A stretch of 64,000 nt of DNA from Ruminococcus bromii. Its GTDB lineage: Bacteria; Bacillota; Clostridia; Oscillospirales; Acutalibacteraceae. The stretch is from positions 62,001 to 126,000 of the forward strand of contig NZ_NNBY01000027.1 of the NCBI RefSeq assembly GCF_002834235.1, written 5' to 3'. Below are positions 1 to 9,700 of the stretch, piece by piece (position 1 is the stretch's first letter; each line of letters begins with the position of its first letter). The position numbers and the translations under genes are program-made. Below the pieces are notes generated by a model. It was not told the DNA's origin. It did no database searches and saw only the letters and a list, made by a program, of their open reading frames with translations.

Positions 1-1515
1 CGGTGTGAGAAGTTCTCGACCGCTTATCTGATAGTTGGTGGAGTAGTTACCGCTTCGACCGGAACTCTTACCGTAAGTGTTCGTGTCGATAGTTTCTTTG
101 CCGAGCAGTTCCGACACATATTTGTGTGTACTTTGCTCGTTACCGCCAAGATACAGAAATTCATCGCAGTTGCCCACGATACTTTCCCATTGCTTTTCAA
201 ACAAGGCTTTAAGCTGTGCCAAGTTCTGTAAGATGATACTTACAGATACCCCACGGGAACGCATAACCGACAGTATCTTGTCAAAGTCATCCGGCAATGA
301 AACATTGGCAAATTCGTCCATCAGAAAATGGACGGGAATGGGAAGCGAACCTCCGTGGATATGGTCGGCGGCATAGAATAACTGCTGAAACAGTTGGGTA
401 TATAAAATCGACACCAGAAAATTGAAACTGGAGTCGTTATCGGGTATCAGGGCAAACAAGGCGACTTTTTTCTCGCCCATAGAGGGCAGGTCTAACTCGT
501 CTGTCGAAGTTAAAGAAGCAAGACTTTCAAGATTGAATTTCTCAAGCCTTGCGGCAAGCGTTATCTGAATGGATTTCAGTGTCTTTGCCGAACCGGAATG
601 ATAGGAACGGTAATACTTGAGAGCAATATGGTCGGGATTGTTCATCTCAAGCTCTGCAAATAATTCATCGAGAGGAGATGGTCTTGTATCTTCCTCATCC
701 TCAATCGAACCGGCTCTGAGCATTTCCATAACCATTGCAAAGTTCTGTTCTTCCTCCGGTGCTTCATAGCGTAAATAAAACACCAACGCCAAAAGGAGCA
801 TAGAAGCTGAAGTGTCCCAAAACGGGTCTTGGGACTGACTGCCCTTTGGTGTGGTGCTTTTGAATAAGTTAGTTACAAGTTTCTGCACATCGTTGTCGTT
901 CTGAAGATACACAAAAGGATTGTAACAGTGGCTCTTTTCCATAGAGATAAGGTCAAGAACTCTGACCTCATATCCTTTTTTCTCAAGAAGTTTTCCCGTA
1001 TCCCTCACGATTTCGCCTTTCGGGTCAAGGATTACAAAAGAGGTATTGCACTGCATAAGGTTGGGCTTACAGTAAAATCTTGTTTTACCTGCACCGGAAC
1101 CGCCGCATACCAGTGTATTCAGATTTCGTCTGTGCTTTTTCGCATTCAATCCGATACGGACATTCTGCGTCATCAGCTTGTTATCGGAATACGGAGACTG
1201 TCTGTACTTCTTATCCACGGCTCTTGCATTGCCCCATTTTGCAGAACCGTGTTCCTCCCGCCTGCGGTAGTTTCTCTGTGTGGAGAAATATATCCCGATA
1301 CCCATTCCATAGCACAAAAGCAAAATGAGGACAGTTTTCACACTGTCCTCACAAACTTCTATATGAAACGGATTGTTAAATACATTCATCAGGCTCGGCA
1401 ATATCTCCGGCAATCCGCCTTTAACTGACGGAGCTATGAGAAGTGCCAGCCACACAACCGGAACAATACCGATGACAGAAAGAATAATCGCAGACTGTCT
1501 TTCGTTATCTCGCAT
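1..1515 (-). CDS. VirD4/TraG-type conjugative coupling ATPase (C-terminus cut by window edge)
   Basis: Inner-membrane hexameric ATPase that links the relaxosome to the type IV secretion channel. The 505 residues visible start at ATG 1515 (MRDNERQSA), overlapping the stop of the upstream small gene by 11 bases. Two N-terminal membrane segments are visible (about residues 8-25 and 48-65). The Walker A motif GGSGAGKT lies near residue 140 and a Walker B-like FLMDEFAN near residue 395, followed by the VMRSRGVS and ILQNLAQLKA stretches typical of VirD4/TraG proteins. The reading frame is still open at base 1, so the end of the protein lies outside the window. Its position right after the relaxase, PcfB and ArdC genes is the usual one in Tn1549-like elements. 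Seen: motifs and topology. Family knowledge: role. Confidence 0.93.
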   Translation of the reverse strand, partial: MRDNERQSAIILSVIGIVPVVWLALLIAPSVKGGLPEILPSLMNVFNNPFHIEVCEDSVKTVLILLLCYGMGIGIYFSTQRNYRRREEHGSAKWGNARAVDKKYRQSPYSDNKLMTQNVRIGLNAKKHRRNLNTLVCGGSGAGKTRFYCKPNLMQCNTSFVILDPKGEIVRDTGKLLEKKGYEVRVLDLISMEKSHCYNPFVYLQNDNDVQKLVTNLFKSTTPKGSQSQDPFWDTSASMLLLALVFYLRYEAPEEEQNFAMVMEMLRAGSIEDEEDTRPSPLDELFAELEMNNPDHIALKYYRSYHSGSAKTLKSIQITLAARLEKFNLESLASLTSTDELDLPSMGEKKVALFALIPDNDSSFNFLVSILYTQLFQQLFYAADHIHGGSLPIPVHFLMDEFANVSLPDDFDKILSVMRSRGVSVSIILQNLAQLKALFEKQWESIVGNCDEFLYLGGNEQSTHKYVSELLGKETIDTNTYGKSSGRSGNYSTNYQISGRELLTP

Positions 1516-1708
1516 CGCCGGAGCGTTCCTTTTCGATAACCTTGAATTTTTTCTTTGGGGCAGTCCCGACCTTGATAATCAGGTCGTCCACAGCATCGGT
1601 TGATTTCCCCTCGTTCATTAAATCTGTTTTCTCATCATTAAGAGAACGGATAACGATACCGTGTTCATAATCATCCAACGCTATATGGTAAAGTTCTTCT
1701 TTTGCCAT
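1505..1708 (-). CDS. small DUF5720-like ICE protein
   Basis: A 67-residue charged soluble protein with the pattern YHIALDDYEHG...TDAVDD...KKKFKV. I recognise this as the small family annotated DUF5720 that normally sits immediately before virD4 in Tn1549-like ICEs; its function is unknown. It starts at ATG 1708, 11 bases after the ArdC-like gene and behind an AAGAGG-type ribosome site, and its end overlaps the virD4 start, so the two are probably translationally coupled. A second, 56-residue protein with the same pattern is encoded at 24726-24896 near the other end of the element. Family naming is from memory and should be taken as likely, not proven. Confidence 0.8.
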   Translation of the reverse strand: MAKEELYHIALDDYEHGIVIRSLNDEKTDLMNEGKSTDAVDDLIIKVGTAPKKKFKVIEKERSGDAR

Positions 1709-1719
1709 ATCAGTACCTC

Positions 1720-2604
1720 TTATCTTTCATAATCTTTTGAGCGTGCCTGCTTTTTCTTATACAGTTCATCGGACACACGGGAATGAATATCTGTCATCGC
1801 ATTTCTCGTCTTGGATAGTTCAAAACGAATGTCCTTCGGCTCTTTGTTTGCCAGCTTATCCGGAATACGGTTGATGGCAAAATTCTGTGTATCAATACCG
1901 TACTTTTTGCAAAGCATATATCCGATACACACCGCCTGAAAGCCCATATCGGAACGACTGTAACTGTCGCTGTTGATGGAAAGCTGTGCGTGTCCCAGTT
2001 CCTGTGCTACGCACTGAGCAATCGCTACGCTGTCTCCCACATCACGTTTTACATACAAGGTTTGCTCCTCATTGTTGTAAAACGCTGCCATATTCGGATA
2101 GGGGAGGTCGTTTGTTGCTTCTACATTCACAGGAGAAGAATCAAGCATTGTGGTAATCAGTGCTTTCGGGTCACGATTAGCTGTCGGTGCAGGCGGTCGT
2201 TTCCCATTGGTCTGTGCCACATCAAACACTTTCTTCACATTGTAGGAAATGCCTGTTGTTCCGTCACGCTTTGCATATTCTACCGGTTCAAGAATGGATA
2301 TGCTCTTAGCACCTTTTGTAATTTTAATGTTGTCTTTGCTCCAGTCATCAAAATCTTTAAGCTGTACCGCCTGCGGATACTGCTTGTAAATCAAAAGTGC
2401 GTTGACTGCCGAATATCTGTCAAGTCGGCTCTGTGTATCAAGGAACGCTTTGAATTTCTCCGGCGAAGATACAATCTCTTTCGCCGCTTCATCCGCAAGC
2501 TGATACACACCGTCTTTCTCGGCTCGTTTCTTCTCAGCATATTCCTCTTTGGAAAGTCTCGGTCGCTGACCGCCTGCTTTTGCAGGAGTAAAATTTTCTG
2601 TCAT
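1720..2604 (-). CDS. ArdC-like N-terminal domain protein with degenerate zincin motif
   Basis: A 294-residue protein. The N-terminal half (about residues 35-150) resembles the ArdC single-stranded-DNA-binding domain found in antirestriction and conjugation proteins (FLDTQSRLDRYSAVNALLIY, then DWSKDNIKITKGAKSI). The C-terminal half looks like the zincin-like metallopeptidase domain that usually follows. Here the expected HExxH site reads QELGH near residue 203, so the first metal ligand is Gln and proteolytic activity is doubtful. It may protect incoming single-stranded DNA or antagonise host restriction. It starts at ATG 2604 after an AGAGAGG ribosome site, six bases beyond the stop of the PcfB-like gene. 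Confidence 0.8.
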   Translation of the reverse strand: MTENFTPAKAGGQRPRLSKEEYAEKKRAEKDGVYQLADEAAKEIVSSPEKFKAFLDTQSRLDRYSAVNALLIYKQYPQAVQLKDFDDWSKDNIKITKGAKSISILEPVEYAKRDGTTGISYNVKKVFDVAQTNGKRPPAPTANRDPKALITTMLDSSPVNVEATNDLPYPNMAAFYNNEEQTLYVKRDVGDSVAIAQCVAQELGHAQLSINSDSYSRSDMGFQAVCIGYMLCKKYGIDTQNFAINRIPDKLANKEPKDIRFELSKTRNAMTDIHSRVSDELYKKKQARSKDYER

Positions 2605-2609
2605 TGTAA

Positions 2610-3416
2610 TTACCTCTCTTTCGGTTTCTTGGATTTTGTTTTCGGCTGTTGGTGTACCGTCTGCTTCGGTACAGAAGGATGCTTTGCCTTATCTGTTTCC
2701 GGCTCTTTGCGTTCTGCTTCTTTTTGCTGTTTTGCCTGAGCCTTATAGCGGTCAAGTTTCTCTTTAACCGATGGCTTCTTCTGTCTGTCAACAGCAATAC
2801 CCTTATCAGTTTGCATATCTTCCGGCTCTGAGTTTTGCCTTGACGGAGGGTTTTTGTCCGTTTTGGCGGTTGTGGGGTTTGACTGTGCGTTTTCCTCTTT
2901 CTGAAGTGGTTTTCGTACAGCTTCCTCCGTGATGATTTCATTCTTGGATTTTGTCGGCTTATCTTTTTCCACGGCTTCTCGTTTTTCAACCGCCTTCTGC
3001 GATTCTGTTACGATTGCCGCCTTATCCACCTTACCGAGTTCAAATCTCTCAACGATTCTCTGAATTTTAGAAGCGTCCTCCGCACGTGCGATAATATCAA
3101 TCGGGACATTATCTCCCCTTGTATTCTTATCTCGAAGAACACAATAGAGAACACCGTAGCGTTTTGCCTGTTCGGTGAATTTCTTCAAGTCCTTATTCGG
3201 AATAGAAAACACTTTCAATTCTTTGCCCGATTTAATCATATTGGTAAGACGGGCTTTTCCTCTGGTCTTGTTCGCCTGCGTTGCTTCCTGTTTTAATACG
3301 GAAGCAAGAAGAATTGCGATATTCTTTGCGGCTGAACCGGTAAGTCTTGCAGCAACTTCAAAGCCTTCAACGGATAACCTGACGACCTGTTCGGCTGCAT
3401 CACCTGAATTTGTCAT
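2610..3416 (-). CDS. PcfB-like (DUF3801) conjugation accessory protein
   Basis: The N-terminal about 150 residues (starting MTNSGDAAEQVVRLSVEG, with NKDLKKFTEQAKRYGVLYCV further on) match the PcfB/DUF3801 family, relaxosome accessory proteins that in pCF10 bind the relaxase and help dock it to the coupling protein. The C-terminal about 110 residues are a Lys/Glu/Pro-rich low-complexity tail. I chose ATG 3416 instead of the longer frame beginning at 3503 because GGAG lies about ten bases before it and it overlaps the relaxase end by 17 bases, a normal coupling arrangement. Length is then 268 residues. Confidence 0.85.
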   Translation of the reverse strand: MTNSGDAAEQVVRLSVEGFEVAARLTGSAAKNIAILLASVLKQEATQANKTRGKARLTNMIKSGKELKVFSIPNKDLKKFTEQAKRYGVLYCVLRDKNTRGDNVPIDIIARAEDASKIQRIVERFELGKVDKAAIVTESQKAVEKREAVEKDKPTKSKNEIITEEAVRKPLQKEENAQSNPTTAKTDKNPPSRQNSEPEDMQTDKGIAVDRQKKPSVKEKLDRYKAQAKQQKEAERKEPETDKAKHPSVPKQTVHQQPKTKSKKPKER

Positions 3417-4764
3417 TTCGCTTTTGCTCCTTTCGCTGTTGTTTTTCTTCTTCGGCTCTGATTGTTTCAAGGTTCTGCTCCATACCCTTTGACCTCTCGG
3501 CAATGTCGTTACAGAGTCGAACCTCTTTGTTCAGTTCCCGAATTTTGTCGCTTACCGTCGAAATCTGTTCTTTGACCTTAGACAGCTCATCGTCACTCAT
3601 CTTTGTTCTTACTTTTTTTCGCAGGTGCGTTCTGTCGTCATTCAAAGTATTAATTTGACCTTTCAGCGACTCTTTATATGAGAAAAGCTGCTCGTCCGTA
3701 GAAATATTTTCTCGTCCGAGCAGCCTTGTCTCTGCTGTGATTTTATCCAGCTTCAATAAATCCTCTTTCAAAAGATAGTGAAGCCTTGCTGTATTCTGTT
3801 TTTTATATTTTGGCAGATAACCGAGCCTGTAACAGTAATGCAGATACAAGCCATACAGTCCGCCCACTTTTTTGATTTTATTTTCTCTTGTAGGCAATCG
3901 GTACTGCCTGATAACCACCGTATGCTTTACAAACGGAACTATGCGTACTCTCTGATTTTCCATAAGCCTACGCCTGATTGCTTCCTCGGTATAATCTTCT
4001 CCGAGATTTTTAAGTCGTATGGGTTTCGTGTACCCTTTCGGTACAATCGTCCAATACTTCCGGCTCTCGCTTAGATAATGCTCATATCCCATCTGCGTAA
4101 GTGCGTAGTCAAGACTTCTGATATTTGTGCTGTGGGCAATCGCTTCATCTATGGCTTCTCGCACCATAGAATATCTGGTCTGCATTCCCGCCTGTTCCTG
4201 CTTATAGTAGTAAGAGGATTGTTTACTGCGATTCGGATTCGGATTGTAATATAATCCATATTTCTCACAAATACGGTCGGCAACTTTTCTGAACTTAAAC
4301 CACGAGGTATCTTGACATCGCTTGCCGTCTTTGAATGAAACAGAGTTAATTACATAGTGGCAATGCAGGTGTTTGGTGTTCAGGTGCGTTGTAACAACAA
4401 CTTGAAATCTTTTCCCCCACACTTCGTTTGCAAACTCCATTCCGATTTTCTGTGCAAGCTCCGGTGTGATATTTTGTTCCTTAAAACTCAAATATCCGTG
4501 ATAGGCTTGTATGCCGTCCTCTTTCCCATATGCCTGCTTGACTGAAACAAATTGGTCACGGGCAGTGGTCGGATTACAGTTGATACCTTCCACGAAATAT
4601 TCTCGTTCGGTTTTTTCTTCGTCCTTTGCATAGGAGAGAACATCTGCAAGTGCCTGATATTGTTCCTCGGTATAAATATCTGCCGCTGTCTTTTCAGGAT
4701 TAGCGGCATAATCAATAACCTGACCAAGCCTTGAATTGACTGCCCACAACTTGCTTACTGCCAT
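3400..4764 (-). CDS. relaxase / mobilisation nuclease (MobP-like)
   Basis: The 454-residue relaxase of the element. It would nick one strand at oriT and stay covalently bound through a tyrosine while the strand is transferred. The N-terminus (MAVSKLWAVNSRLGQVIDYA) is typical for Tn1549-family relaxases. The three-histidine metal site is seen as THLNTKHLHCHYVINSVSF near residues 122-142. The C-terminal third is rich in charged helices (about residues 350-454), probably coiled coil. The start ATG 4764 overlaps the end of mobC by ten bases. The probable oriT lies about 480 bases upstream. Confidence 0.92.
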   Translation of the reverse strand: MAVSKLWAVNSRLGQVIDYAANPEKTAADIYTEEQYQALADVLSYAKDEEKTEREYFVEGINCNPTTARDQFVSVKQAYGKEDGIQAYHGYLSFKEQNITPELAQKIGMEFANEVWGKRFQVVVTTHLNTKHLHCHYVINSVSFKDGKRCQDTSWFKFRKVADRICEKYGLYYNPNPNRSKQSSYYYKQEQAGMQTRYSMVREAIDEAIAHSTNIRSLDYALTQMGYEHYLSESRKYWTIVPKGYTKPIRLKNLGEDYTEEAIRRRLMENQRVRIVPFVKHTVVIRQYRLPTRENKIKKVGGLYGLYLHYCYRLGYLPKYKKQNTARLHYLLKEDLLKLDKITAETRLLGRENISTDEQLFSYKESLKGQINTLNDDRTHLRKKVRTKMSDDELSKVKEQISTVSDKIRELNKEVRLCNDIAERSKGMEQNLETIRAEEEKQQRKEQKRNDKFR

Positions 4765-5108
4765 TTCATTTCACTCTTATCGGGTCTTAAATAAGTACGC
4801 TCAATATCTGCCTGAAACTTATGCCAACGCTCCGCTTCCTTTTTAAGCTGCGGTGCGTCAACAAAGCCAAGAGCGTTTGCTTTAACTGCAAGTTGATTGA
4901 TGTTGTTGCCGATAGAAGAAAGCTCACGCATCACATCATAAAATCTTTCATCCGGCTTTTCCCTCGGCTCATATCCTCGAAGAAGCAAACGGATAAGTCC
5001 CGCTTCACTCAGGCAAGCCTTTTTTGCCTTCTTCTGCAAATCCTGTGCTTCGTCTCTACTGAACCTAACAATCTTCTGAATGTTTCTTTTCCTCATTTTC
5101 TGTGCCAT
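4755..5108 (-). CDS. mobC: MobC-type relaxosome accessory protein
   Basis: A 117-residue basic protein. The N-terminus (KIVRFSRDEAQDLQKKAKKACLS) looks like a ribbon-helix-helix DNA-binding domain, and the C-terminal part (LSSIGNNINQLAVKANALG) is the conserved MobC motif. MobC proteins bind near oriT and help the relaxase open the nick region. The gene overlaps the relaxase start by ten bases and is itself overlapped by the end of the DUF3789 gene. Confidence 0.9.
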   Translation of the reverse strand: MAQKMRKRNIQKIVRFSRDEAQDLQKKAKKACLSEAGLIRLLLRGYEPREKPDERFYDVMRELSSIGNNINQLAVKANALGFVDAPQLKKEAERWHKFQADIERTYLRPDKSEMKWQ

Positions 5109-5223
5109 CCTTTCTTGTGATGATATAATGTCTGTCCTTATTTATCTGGAACAGACACATAAAAGTAACTCCTGTAAAGCCGCCGGCAATTACACCGACG
5201 GCTACCAATGCTATCTCACGCAT
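5065..5223 (-). CDS. DUF3789-like small membrane protein
   Basis: A 52-residue protein with one membrane helix (MREIALVAVGVIAGGFTGVT) and a charged cytoplasmic tail ending SEDC. The ATG at 5223 has AAAGGAG seven bases upstream, and the last 44 bases overlap the start of mobC in another frame. Small single-helix proteins of this type (DUF3789) occupy this place in related ICEs; function unknown. It lies directly next to the proposed oriT. Confidence 0.8.
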   Translation of the reverse strand: MREIALVAVGVIAGGFTGVTFMCLFQINKDRHYIITRKDGTENEEKKHSEDC

Positions 5224-5240
5224 AGCGTTCTCCTTTCTCT

Positions 5241-5340
5241 TGGGGTATTAGGGGCAACCCCTAACGAGGTATTTGGTAGTGTGCTATCCAAATACACTGC
5301 TCGCTAAGAATATACAGACTCTCCGGGTTGCCCCATCGTC
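5241..5340. other. probable origin of transfer (oriT)
   Basis: The only sizeable non-coding gap in the mobilisation cluster contains nested inverted repeats. The outer pair GGGGCAACCC (5251-5260) and GGGTTGCCCC (5325-5334) is perfect. The inner pair TATTTGGTAG (5270-5279) and CTATCCAAATA (5284-5294) is separated by TGTG with one unpaired base. It is followed by CACTGCTCGCTAAGAA. An inverted repeat beside a nick region, next to mobC and the relaxase gene, is the standard layout of oriT for MobP relaxases. The exact nick position cannot be read from the sequence alone. Confidence 0.6.
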
Positions 5341-5347
5341 TGTCTTT

Positions 5348-5752
5348 TTATCGCTCCATATCTTTTGAAATTGGCTTATATGCTTTCGCTTCAATGCCCT
5401 TGTCCGTCTGATAAAAACGCTCCGGATACCGGAACTTATCCTCATATTTTTTCATCAAATCCTTTGGCATACTGAGAAAACTCTCCGACTCAATCGGTGC
5501 GTATGCGATAAAGAATTTTCCTGCAATAATGTCGAGGATTTCTTTATCATCGGAGTAAATTGCACGGTTTAACTCAGCACCGTTCATCTTCCCTTCCTCG
5601 TTACATACGATTGCAATCTCATCGTCAAAAGGCATATATTCCTCAATATACCCGCCTACGGTTTCCTGCATTGCTTCCAGCGTATCCTCAATCTCAATCT
5701 GTTTCGGATACTTGCCCGGTTCAATGAGAAGTACATTTATTTTTTCGCTCAT
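5348..5752 (-). CDS. DUF3846 domain protein
   Basis: A 134-residue acidic protein. The conserved DUF3846 pattern is visible: VLLIEPGKYPKQIEI near the N-terminus, then TVGGYIEEYMPFDDEIAIVCNEEG, LNRAIY and DIIAGKFFIAY. The family is common in ICEs and phages of Firmicutes and has no established function. Its ATG overlaps the stop of the Toprim gene by four bases (ATGA), indicating coupled translation. The proposed oriT follows directly downstream. Confidence 0.85.
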   Translation of the reverse strand: MSEKINVLLIEPGKYPKQIEIEDTLEAMQETVGGYIEEYMPFDDEIAIVCNEEGKMNGAELNRAIYSDDKEILDIIAGKFFIAYAPIESESFLSMPKDLMKKYEDKFRYPERFYQTDKGIEAKAYKPISKDMER

Positions 5753-6705
5753 CTCTCAAAACTCCTTTCATTTTTCTTGGAAATTCCTAATTTGATACAC
5801 AAAAAGTCGTTGACATCTTTCCCGCACTTGGGCGGATCGTCAACGACTTCGTATCTGTCTTTTAATTTTATTTTCAGTGCATTTGCCGCCTTTCTTCCGG
5901 CAATATCATTGTCAAAATGAAGCACGATACGGTTAATGTTCTTATTCTCTTCAAGCAGATTTTTAAGTGTAATCGGCACTTTGGATTTCTCTGTTTCTCT
6001 GTTAGGCGAATACACGCCGGAGAGAGAAACAAGGTTTAATTTGTGCCAATCCCTGCCCGCCATCTTCGCTAATGTGGCATAGGATAGCAGGTCGATAGCA
6101 CATTCAAACAGGTGTACCTCTGTGCTTTCTTCATTTGTCAGCCTGAAAGAAAACTGCTTCTTGCTACCGGTGCAGTCGCCCATAATACGACTGCTGTTTG
6201 TTGCCCGAAATGCGGCATACTTTGCTTCTTTTTTCTCGTCATAACCAATAAAAACAACATTGTGATATGGCAGTGATTCAATGATAAGTTCCTTATCAAG
6301 GCAGTAATTTATGATTTCATAATCAATCCCCCGACTGAAGAGATACTGCGTAACCACATCGTTACTCGGACTTTTATGCGGTAAAAGAAGCGGCTGATTT
6401 TCATAACTCCGGCTTTCTTTTTCATAGACCGGAGTAGAAACAGCACACTGTCCCATAATGGTTTCAACCGCTTCTACAAAATCAAGTCCTTTGACTTTGA
6501 TAAGATAGTCAAGGGCAGACTTACCACCGATACCTCTCGACCACCACATCCATTTCCCGTTTGAAATCTTCAAACTGTCGTGTTCTCTGGTACAGTAAGT
6601 GTTACCGCTGTAACGGACAAGTTCGCCCGGTTCATAGGTGCGAAGATAGGTCAGCAAATCCATTCTCTTTGCTTCGGTTATGACTTCCGGTGCTATATAT
6701 GGCAT
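5749..6705 (-). CDS. DUF3991/Toprim primase-like protein
   Basis: About 318 residues. The N-terminal region has a CHC2-like fold without the full set of zinc ligands (YCTREHDSLKISNGKWMWWS, then GGKSALDYLI), as in DUF3991 proteins. The C-terminal half carries a Toprim domain (LFECAIDLLSYATLA, RIVLHFDNDIAGRKAA with the DxD-type acidic pair, then GKDVNDFL). Such proteins probably prime or help replicate the transferred strand. I prefer ATG 6705 over a GTG nine bases earlier because GAGG lies eight bases before it. It is nearly adjacent to the large helicase gene upstream. Confidence 0.87.
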   Translation of the reverse strand: MPYIAPEVITEAKRMDLLTYLRTYEPGELVRYSGNTYCTREHDSLKISNGKWMWWSRGIGGKSALDYLIKVKGLDFVEAVETIMGQCAVSTPVYEKESRSYENQPLLLPHKSPSNDVVTQYLFSRGIDYEIINYCLDKELIIESLPYHNVVFIGYDEKKEAKYAAFRATNSSRIMGDCTGSKKQFSFRLTNEESTEVHLFECAIDLLSYATLAKMAGRDWHKLNLVSLSGVYSPNRETEKSKVPITLKNLLEENKNINRIVLHFDNDIAGRKAANALKIKLKDRYEVVDDPPKCGKDVNDFLCIKLGISKKNERSFER

Positions 6706-6728
6706 ACTGACCACCTCACATTTCTTTC

Positions 6729-9700
6729 TTATCTTTCATACGACTTCTCCTTTCGCTTCTCGGTGGATTCGCCCTCATCAGGCTCGCCGCCCACAATTTC
6801 ATTTTCCTTTTTATCCATATTGAGCAAGATATTCAATTCGTCCAAACGGGCAAGTTTTGACTTCAATTCTTCTTCCTGCACAAACGGTTTTTGGACTTCT
6901 TTTTGTGCAGTTTCAAACTGATTTTTCGTATCAGCAAGACTGTCCTTTGCTTTTTCAAGGTCGTCTGCAAAACGCTCAACCGCATTATCAATACGAGTGA
7001 TATTACCGAAAACATCATCGCCAAGCGATACCTGTTTGCCGGTTTCTCCTTTGACTGTTACGCAATAAAAACGCTCCGTCGTATCAAAAGAAAGTTCTGT
7101 TTCAAATCCTCTATACCTGCCCAGAGGAACAGGTGCAGGACTTGTCATCTCCTTGCAGGCTGCAATGATTGCTTTGCCGGCTTCTGCTTTTTCGGAATAA
7201 AAAACACCCTTAACCTCCATCCCGACAAAGCGGTCATCTGTTGGTTTCGGGTGTTGTTTTGCAGTTTCCACATCTGCCGTCAAACCGTTAATTCGGTTTT
7301 CAAGAGAAGTGATACGCTGCGGATAATATTTAATTATCTTGTCCTCAAGGCTGTACTTTTCAGATAAGAAATTGGATTTTAAAAGCTTCAATTTCTGTAC
7401 CTGAATGTCCAAATCCATCTTTTCCTTGATATATGGATTGCCTGTTGCAAGCATTTTAATCTCGGCATAAGACAGTGCGGTTTCATCAATATCTTCTGCA
7501 CTCCTAACAGGAGATTTGCTCGTCATAATCTGACTTGCAAACTTCTGCTTACCCTCAACAAGCTGATACAAATATGCGTCAAAGGTCTGCTTTGTAACAT
7601 AACGATAGATTTCCACCTTTGGATTTGAATTGCCCTGACGGATAATTCTACCACTGCGTTGCTCCAAGTCTGCCGGTCGCCAAGGACAATCAACATCGTG
7701 AAGTGCGATAAGCCTGTCCTGAACATTCGTACCGGCACCCATCTTTTGTGTTGAACCCATTAGCACTCTGACCTCTCCTTTACGAACTTTCTGAAACAGT
7801 TCCTTCTTTTTCACATCGGTTTCTGCTTCGTGGATAAATCGGACTTCGCTTTCGGGAACACCTCGCTCTATGAGCTTCTTTCTGATGTCATTGTAGACAG
7901 AAAATGTTCCGTCATTCTTTGGTGTCGATAAGTCGCAGAACACTAATTGTGCTGACTTTTTATCTTTGTTTTCCTCCCATATGCGGTACACATTATCAAC
8001 GCAGGCATTGATTTTGCTGTTCTCGAAGTCCGGCAGCATAGCATTTAGCATACGCTGGTCAAGTGCAAGTTTTCTTCCATCGTTTGTGATTTTAAGCATA
8101 TTATCTACGCTTGAATCTACACCTCCGCCACGAACTTTCTCGGCTCGCTCTGCAAGGGAGGCAACCATTTCTTTCTGCATTTCGGACGGTTCTACCGACA
8201 CATTATGATACTCTGCTTCCGGCACAGGAAGATTAAGCATATCGGCTGTTTTAATGTCTGCAACCTCTTTGAACATCGCCATAAGTTCGGGCAGATTATA
8301 GAATTTAGCAAAGCGTGTTTTCGCTCTGTAACCCGTTCCTTCCGGCGTAAGTTCTATTGCTGTTACCGTTTCTCCAAATGTGGAAGTCCAAGCATCGAAG
8401 TGCTGTAATCCATTTTTTACAAGGGTATTATATTGCAAGTATCGCTGAATGGTATAAAGTTCTACCATACTGTTTGAGATAGGCGTACCTGTCGCAAATA
8501 CAGTTCCTCGCCCGCCGGTAATCTCATCAAGGTATCGGCACTTCATAAAGAGGTCGGAAGATTTCTGTGCTTCCGTCTGTGCGATACCTCCTACATTACG
8601 CATTTTTGTGTAAAGATAAAGGTTCTTGTAGTAATGGCTTTCGTCAATAAAAAGCCTGTCCACACCTAATTCTTCAAAGGTTACAACATCATCCTTTCTG
8701 CTTTGGTCGTTGAGTTTTTGTAGCTTTTGCTTGACGGATTTTCTTGATTTTTCAAGCTGTTTGACAGAGAAGTTTTCCCCTCGATTACGCTTTAGTTCTG
8801 CAATTCCTTCCGTCAATTCATTCAACTGCTGTTCAAGAATTGCCCTCTGCCTTTCAATGGACATCGGAATTTTCTCAAATTGAGAATGCCCGATGATAAC
8901 TGCGTCATAATCTCCTGTTGCAATTCTGCCACAGAACTTTTTACGGTTCTTTGTTTCAAAATCTTTCTTCGTTGCAACCAGTATATTTGCCGACGGATAA
9001 AGTTGCAAGTATTCCGCCGCCCACTGTTCCGTCAGATGATTCGGTACAACAAACAGCGATTTATTACATAGTCCGAGTCTTTTCGACTCCTGCGATGCCG
9101 CTACCATCTCGAACGTCTTGCCTGCCCCGACTGCGTGTGCAAGTAAGGTATTTCCACCATAAAGAATGTGAGCTACAGCATTTCTCTGGTGTTCCCTTAA
9201 TGTGATTTCCGGATTCATACCACTAAATGTGATGTGACTTCCGTCATACTCACGAGGTCTTATGCTGTTGAATTTTTCGTTATACATCTTTGTCAGCTTT
9301 TCTCTGCGGTCAGGGTCTGCCCATATCCAATCCTGAAAACCTTGCTTGATAAGTTCCTGCTTTGCCTGTGCGATTGCCGTCTCCTTTTTATTAAGGACAG
9401 CCTTTTTCCTGCCCTCATCATCTTCGATATAGTCAAAGATACGGACATCTTTCAGGTTCAGCGTTTCCTCAATTATCTTGTAGGCATTGATACGACCTGT
9501 GCCGTATGTGCTATATGCTTTGACATTGGAACGGTCATAGGATTTACCCTCGATATTCCACTCGCCCGTATAGGGAGAGAAGTGAACTTTTATATTCCAC
9601 TGTGCATATCTCGGTGTATCAAGGAACTCAAACATAAACTGCTGGATTACTTCCTGCGGTAGCCAAGTAGCACCGAGCCTTACAGATATTTCACTTGCAG

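Noticed and set aside
928-1428. Plus-strand frames of 166 and 82 codons
   Set aside because: Antisense shadows of virD4, which has clear Walker motifs on the minus strand.
1990-2739. Plus-strand 249-codon frame
   Set aside because: Antisense to the ArdC-like and PcfB-like genes; Cys/Phe-rich composition typical of a shadow frame.
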